Source: an uncultured Pelagibacteraceae bacterium (GTDB taxonomy: Bacteria; Pseudomonadota; Alphaproteobacteria; Pelagibacterales; Pelagibacteraceae). From it: a DNA stretch of 57,765 nt. Position 1 is the first letter of the stretch; each line of letters starts with the position of its first letter. Below the pieces are notes generated by a model. It was not told the origin of the DNA, made no database searches, and worked only from the letters and a program-made list of their open reading frames with translations. Below are positions 53,637 to 57,765 of the stretch, one piece after another. The stretch spans positions 1 to 57,765 of the forward strand of contig CACNFE010000007.1 of NCBI GenBank assembly GCA_902619595.1. Direction: 5' to 3'. The position numbers and the translations under genes are program-made.

Positions 53637-56041
53637 TGGAAAAAAATGCCAAAGTAGTAATTATCGGTGGTGGGGTTGTTGGATGCTCAATTCTTTATCA
53701 CTTATCTAAATTTGGATTAAAAGATTGTATTTTACTTGAGAGAAACGAATTAACATCAGGATCATCTTGGCATGCAGCTGGAAATGTTCATGTTATTTCC
53801 TCTGATCCGAATATCTCAAGAATGATGGCATATACTATTGGTCTTTATAAAGAGATTGAAAAAGAATCTGGGCATTCAGTTGGCTTTAAACCTAGTGGTG
53901 GTTTTTATTTAGCTTCAAACGATGTATGGGCTGAGTATTTAAAAAGAGAACGGTCTAAAGCAAGATATATGGGTTTAGATCAAGAATTTATATCTTTAGA
54001 AGAAGTTAAAAAAAAACATCCCTTAATTGATCCAAAAAAATATTTACTAGCTTTGTGGGATCCAATTGATGGAGAGGTAGATCCATCAGGTGTTACTTAT
54101 GCTTTTGCAAAAGCTGCAAAAGTTCATGGTGGCAAATATTATACTCATACAGTGGTGAAGGACACGAAACAAAAACCAGATGGTTCGTGGGATGTTTTTA
54201 CGGACAAAGGAAATGTCAATGCAGAAATCGTTATTAATGCTGGAGGATTATGGGCTAGAGAAGTTGGGCATCTAGCAGGTGTAGATCTTCCTGTTCAGCC
54301 AATGGAGCATCACTATTTAATTACTGAGACAATTCCAGAGATAGAGGCAATGGGTGATCAAAGATTACCTATTGGAACAGACTTTGAAGGAAATATTTAT
54401 TTTCGACAAGAAGCAAAAGGAATGTTGTTGGGAACTTATGAACCTAAATCAACACCATGGAAAGTAGAGGGTACCCCAATGAATTTTGGCCATGAACTTT
54501 TAGAGCCAAAATTAGAAAACATTCAAGATAGATTAGCAATCGGTTTTAAAAGAATGCCTGCTTTAGAAAGAGCTGGTATTAAAAATATTGTTAATGGACC
54601 TTTTACTTTTGGACCAGATGGCAGTCCATTAATTGGACCAGTTCCTGGTATGAAAAATTATTGGGTAGCGGTTGGAGTTATGGCGGGATTTTGCCAAGGT
54701 GGTGGAGTTGGCAAATGCATAGCAGAATGGATTATAGATGGTGAGCCATCAATTGATGTATGGGCTATGGATGTTGCAAGATTTGGAGAATATGCAACAC
54801 CACAATATGGAACAATAAAATCTTCTGAAAATTATGAGAGAAGATTTATTATGACCTTTCCTAATGAAACTTTACCAAAAGGTAGAAAACAAAAAACCAC
54901 AGCCCTATACGATCGTTTTGTTAATCAAGGTGCAGTAATGGGAGACGGTTTTGGTTTAGAAAGTGTATTGTGGTTTGCTAATGACAAAAAGGATGCATAT
55001 GAGGAACCAACTATTAAAAGATCAAGATCGCATAATTATGTATCCAAAGAAGTAATAAATGTTAGAGAAAATGTTGGGGTGATGGAACTTGCGAATTTTT
55101 CAAAACACGAATTTAAAGGGCCAGATGCTAAAAAATTTCTTGATTACGTAATGGCAGGAAAACTACCGAAACCTGGAAGAATTTCCTTAAGTCCAATGCT
55201 AACTAGGAAAGGAAAACTATATGGTGATTTAACAGTTGCTTGTATGGATGATAACGAATTTATGATATTTGGATCTGGTGCAGCTCAAGAGATGCATAGA
55301 AGATGGTTCGAAAGTCATATTGGGAAGTTTAATTTAGAATATAAAAATAGATCTGATGATTTTCATGGACTAGCTATTTCAGGTCCAAAATCTAGGGAAG
55401 TACTACAAAAAGTTGTAAGAGATAATGTATCTAATGACAAATTTAAATTTAGAGATTCTAGAAGAATGTATGTTGCAGGAGTGCCCGCTATTGTCAATAG
55501 AATTTCCTTTACGGGAGAACTGGGTTATGAAATATACGTTGCTCCACACTATCAAATAAAATTATATGAAGAATTAACCGAGGCTGGAAAAGAATTTAAT
55601 ATTAAGCCATTTGGGTTAAGAGCTTTAATGTCCATGAGATTAGAAAAAAATTGGGGTGCATGGACATTAGACTACAGGCCCGATTTTACAGCCAAAGAAA
55701 CAGGATTAGATGCGTTTATTAATTGGGATAAAGAGTTTATTGGAAAAAAATATGCCAAAGAAGATAAAAGCTCAAACAAACTTACACCCATGGTAGTTGA
55801 GACAAATGAAATCGATGTAACTTATAATGAAGCTGTATTAAAAGATGATAAGGCAATAGGATATGTAACTTCAGGAGGTTTTGCTCATTTCGTAAACAAA
55901 AGTGTTGCGTTTAGTTATTTAGATACAAATAAATTAAATTCAGGAAAAGGAATTCAAGTAGAAATTAATGGAGACTTATTTAATTGCAATTTAATTAAAG
56001 AACCGCTTTATGATCCAGGCGGTGAAAAAATGAGAGGATAA
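53636..56041 (+). CDS. Dimethylglycine dehydrogenase-like flavoprotein (DAO + GcvT)
   Basis: An 801-residue fusion of an FAD domain (VVIIGGGVVGCSILYHLS, residues 7-24) and a C-terminal tetrahydrofolate domain (SFTGELGYEIYVAP). The LTSGSSWHAAG stretch holds the His expected to bind FAD covalently in dimethylglycine dehydrogenase. It should demethylate dimethylglycine to sarcosine with the methyl going to tetrahydrofolate. Starts with a 1-bp overlap with bhmT and ends with no gap before the amidinotransferase. Confidence 0.88.
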   Translation: MEKNAKVVIIGGGVVGCSILYHLSKFGLKDCILLERNELTSGSSWHAAGNVHVISSDPNISRMMAYTIGLYKEIEKESGHSVGFKPSGGFYLASNDVWAEYLKRERSKARYMGLDQEFISLEEVKKKHPLIDPKKYLLALWDPIDGEVDPSGVTYAFAKAAKVHGGKYYTHTVVKDTKQKPDGSWDVFTDKGNVNAEIVINAGGLWAREVGHLAGVDLPVQPMEHHYLITETIPEIEAMGDQRLPIGTDFEGNIYFRQEAKGMLLGTYEPKSTPWKVEGTPMNFGHELLEPKLENIQDRLAIGFKRMPALERAGIKNIVNGPFTFGPDGSPLIGPVPGMKNYWVAVGVMAGFCQGGGVGKCIAEWIIDGEPSIDVWAMDVARFGEYATPQYGTIKSSENYERRFIMTFPNETLPKGRKQKTTALYDRFVNQGAVMGDGFGLESVLWFANDKKDAYEEPTIKRSRSHNYVSKEVINVRENVGVMELANFSKHEFKGPDAKKFLDYVMAGKLPKPGRISLSPMLTRKGKLYGDLTVACMDDNEFMIFGSGAAQEMHRRWFESHIGKFNLEYKNRSDDFHGLAISGPKSREVLQKVVRDNVSNDKFKFRDSRRMYVAGVPAIVNRISFTGELGYEIYVAPHYQIKLYEELTEAGKEFNIKPFGLRALMSMRLEKNWGAWTLDYRPDFTAKETGLDAFINWDKEFIGKKYAKEDKSSNKLTPMVVETNEIDVTYNEAVLKDDKAIGYVTSGGFAHFVNKSVAFSYLDTNKLNSGKGIQVEINGDLFNCNLIKEPLYDPGGEKMRG

Positions 56042-57151
56042 ATGAAAAAAACAATTGTTAAAAGTTGGAATGAATGGAGTCCTCTTAAACATGTTATAGT
56101 TGGAAGAGCAGATAACTGCTGCATACCTGCTCCGGAGCCTGCTGTGGATGTAAAAATTCCTGCCAACTCAGTCATGAAAGGTAAGCACGGAAGAAGAACT
56201 CAAGACTCTATTGATAGAGCTAATGAATTATTAGATAAGTTTGTCAAAACTTTAGAGGGTAGGGGAATTAGAGTCGACAGACCAACACCTTTAAAATTTG
56301 ATGAAAAAATAGGAACCCCTGATTGGAAAGCCGAGCACATGTTTGGATGTATGCCATCTAGAGATGTGATAATTACAGTTGGCAAAGAAATGCTTGAAGC
56401 TACAATGAGTTTTCGTTGTAGATGGTTTGAATATCTTGCTTATAGACCATTAATCCAACAATACTTTATTGAAGATTCAAAAATGAGACACGAAAGTGCT
56501 CCAAAACCAAGATTGACAGATAAAGATTATCATCACAATTATTTATCTGATGAGGTTAGCATTGAACAAAGATTAGAATGGGCTGAAAAAAAGTATTTTG
56601 TAACAACTGAGGAGGAACCTCTATTCGATGCTGCTGATATTTTAAGATTTGGTAAAGATTTAATTGTTCAGCATGGATTTACCACTAATTTAAAAGGTAT
56701 TGATTGGCTTAAAAGACACTTTCCAGAACAGCGTGTTCATACTGTAAACTTTCCTGGGGATCCTTATCCTATTCATATAGATGCAACATTTACACCAATA
56801 AAACCAGGTCTGATATTGAACAATCCTCAAAGAAAAATTCCAAAAGAACAAAGAAAACTTTTTGAAGATAATGGTTGGGAAATTGTCCATGCCGCACAAC
56901 CAGCTCACAACGCACCACCATCTTTGAGTTATTACTCTGTTTGGTTATCTATGAATGTATTAGTATTAGATCCAAAAACAGTCTGCGTAGAAAAAAGCGA
57001 GGTGTATCAAGCAGATCAGCTTGATAAGCTAGGTATGGAAGTTATTCCAATAGACTTTAGAGATGTATATGCATTTGGCGGAAGTTTACATTGTAGTACA
57101 ACTGATGTTTACAGAGAAAGTGATTTAGAAGATTATTTTCCAAAACAATAA
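56042..57151 (+). CDS. Glycine amidinotransferase (AGAT) family protein
   Basis: A 369-residue amidinotransferase. EATMSFRCRWFEYLAYRPLI is highly similar to AGAT. Likely catalytic residues are Asp196 or Asp199 (FDAADI), His245 (PIHIDATF) and Cys351 (GSLHCSTTDV). AGAT moves an amidino group from arginine to glycine to give guanidinoacetate and ornithine. Being directly after the betaine-to-sarcosine genes, glycine supply is at hand. Other amidino acceptors are possible. The following gene is a methyltransferase. Confidence 0.87.
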   Translation: MKKTIVKSWNEWSPLKHVIVGRADNCCIPAPEPAVDVKIPANSVMKGKHGRRTQDSIDRANELLDKFVKTLEGRGIRVDRPTPLKFDEKIGTPDWKAEHMFGCMPSRDVIITVGKEMLEATMSFRCRWFEYLAYRPLIQQYFIEDSKMRHESAPKPRLTDKDYHHNYLSDEVSIEQRLEWAEKKYFVTTEEEPLFDAADILRFGKDLIVQHGFTTNLKGIDWLKRHFPEQRVHTVNFPGDPYPIHIDATFTPIKPGLILNNPQRKIPKEQRKLFEDNGWEIVHAAQPAHNAPPSLSYYSVWLSMNVLVLDPKTVCVEKSEVYQADQLDKLGMEVIPIDFRDVYAFGGSLHCSTTDVYRESDLEDYFPKQ

Positions 57152-57170
57152 ATTAAGAAAGTAAATAAAT

Positions 57171-57765
57171 ATGTCACAAAAAGATGTCGGAAACAAAGTA
57201 CCTATATATAAATTAAAAAAAACTGATGAAGTAATGAGATATTACGATGAATGGGGAGAAGGAAATAAATACGATAAAGATATGGTTGATTGGAATTATA
57301 CTGGTCCAAAAGAAACAACCGAAGTTTATATAAAGTACGAGAAAAATAAAAATTCAAAAATTTATGATGCTGGATGCGGCACAGGTTTAGTAGGTGTTGA
57401 ACTGAAAAAACATGGTTTTTCTAATTTTTATGGAGCAGATTTGTCACAAAAACTTTTAGACTTAGTACCAAAAGGTCTTTATCACAAATTAGATAAAGTT
57501 GATTTAAATAAGCCCATTAATGAAAAAGACAACTCTTTTGATGCTGTAATGTGTGTGGGTACTTTCACTTTCGGTCACGTTAAACCGCCTGCTTTAGATG
57601 AATTTATAAGAATTACAAAAGATAAAGGGTTAATTTGTTTCACGATAAATGAGGGAATTCACGAAGAATATGGTTTTGATAAAAAAATTGATCAATTAAA
57701 CAAAGATAATAAATGGAAAGAAATTGAATTTTTCAAATCAGATTATATTGCCAGTAAGGACGTAA
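57171..57765 (+). CDS. Class I SAM-dependent methyltransferase, cut by the window end
   Basis: The first 198 codons of a methyltransferase. Motif I is IYDAGCGTGLVGVELKKHG, acidic end FYGADLSQKLL, and post-motif SFDAVMCVGTFTFGHV. N-terminal YYDEWGEGNKYDKDM resembles WBSCR27-type enzymes. It lies 19 bp after the amidinotransferase, so its substrate may be the product of that enzyme, for example guanidinoacetate. The gene continues beyond the window, so its full length and C-terminus are not seen. Confidence 0.75.
   Translation, partial: MSQKDVGNKVPIYKLKKTDEVMRYYDEWGEGNKYDKDMVDWNYTGPKETTEVYIKYEKNKNSKIYDAGCGTGLVGVELKKHGFSNFYGADLSQKLLDLVPKGLYHKLDKVDLNKPINEKDNSFDAVMCVGTFTFGHVKPPALDEFIRITKDKGLICFTINEGIHEEYGFDKKIDQLNKDNKWKEIEFFKSDYIASKDV

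Noticed and set aside
1-57765. tRNA, rRNA, CRISPR arrays, insertion sequences, phage or toxin-antitoxin genes
   Set aside because: None were seen on either strand; repeats are limited to short stems and the coding density leaves no room for them.

Overview
The window looks like a stretch of chromosome from a SAR11 (Pelagibacterales) marine alphaproteobacterium. I base this on its strong A+T richness, almost complete lack of intergenic DNA (no gap reaches 300 bp; the largest is 299 bp), start/stop overlaps of the ATGA and TAATG type, convergent genes that abut or overlap, and a gene set dominated by methylated-amine and one-carbon catabolism with the TMA/TMAO genes tmm, tdm and tmoXWV. I see no rRNA, tRNA, insertion sequence, phage gene or CRISPR array. 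Family names are from reading the proteins by eye; no database search was run.

Layout. 0.03-6.1 kb (+): a LysE-type exporter, aconitase AcnA, a YfgM-like membrane protein, BamB, a cupin-like protein and YjbQ. 10.2-6.1 kb (-): a 53-aa membrane protein, a GlnT-type glutamine synthetase homologue, diaminopropionate ammonia-lyase and a photolyase. 21.3-10.2 kb (-): one long probable operon of tdm, a small winged-helix protein, a DAO-family flavoprotein, gmaS, mgsA, mgsB, mgsC, an unknown 136-aa protein, an Amt transporter and a 73-aa membrane protein, closed by a strong terminator. 21.4-27.1 kb (+): the TMAO ABC transporter tmoX-(terminator)-three envelope genes-tmoW-tmoV, meeting tmm (-, 28.4-27.1 kb) tail to tail. 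28.6-33.6 kb (+): GpsA-like, iron-dependent alcohol dehydrogenase, class I amidotransferase, gshA, gshB. 35.3-33.6 kb (-): fhs. 35.4-40.5 kb (+): soxBDAG-type demethylating dehydrogenase. 40.6-44.1 kb: lipoprotein, GNAT, metallo-beta-lactamase-fold hydrolase, purK, purE. 44.1-47.5 kb (+): an uncharacterised cassette of M19-dipeptidase-like, 553-aa unknown, DUF3726-like and 56-aa Zn-ribbon-like proteins. 52.3-47.5 kb (-): osmolyte-binding protein, permease, MetF-like, DmdA-like, 35-aa membrane protein, Yip1-like protein. 52.6 kb to the end (+): betaine-homocysteine methyltransferase, dimethylglycine dehydrogenase, glycine amidinotransferase and a SAM methyltransferase cut by the window end.

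How it fits together. TMA is oxidised to TMAO (Tmm); TMAO is also imported (TmoXWV), then split to dimethylamine and formaldehyde (Tdm). Methylamine is gamma-glutamylated (GmaS), converted to N-methylglutamate (MgsABC) and oxidised, with the methyl carbon passing to tetrahydrofolate (SoxBDAG/MgdABCD and Fhs). No DmmDABC dimethylamine monooxygenase is present, so the DMA to MMA step is unassigned here. In parallel, betaine is demethylated stepwise (BHMT, DMGDH, SoxBDAG) to glycine, which the amidinotransferase can turn into guanidinoacetate. Five tetrahydrofolate-binding GcvT-fold proteins (Tdm, SoxA, SoxG, DmdA-like, DMGDH), plus Fhs and MetF, make the region a methyl-group oxidation island.

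The least explained parts are the 44.1-47.5 kb cassette, the missing DMA step and the DAO flavoprotein beside tdm, the amidinotransferase-methyltransferase pair, and the DmdA-like/MetF pair tied to an osmolyte transporter that has no ATPase gene.
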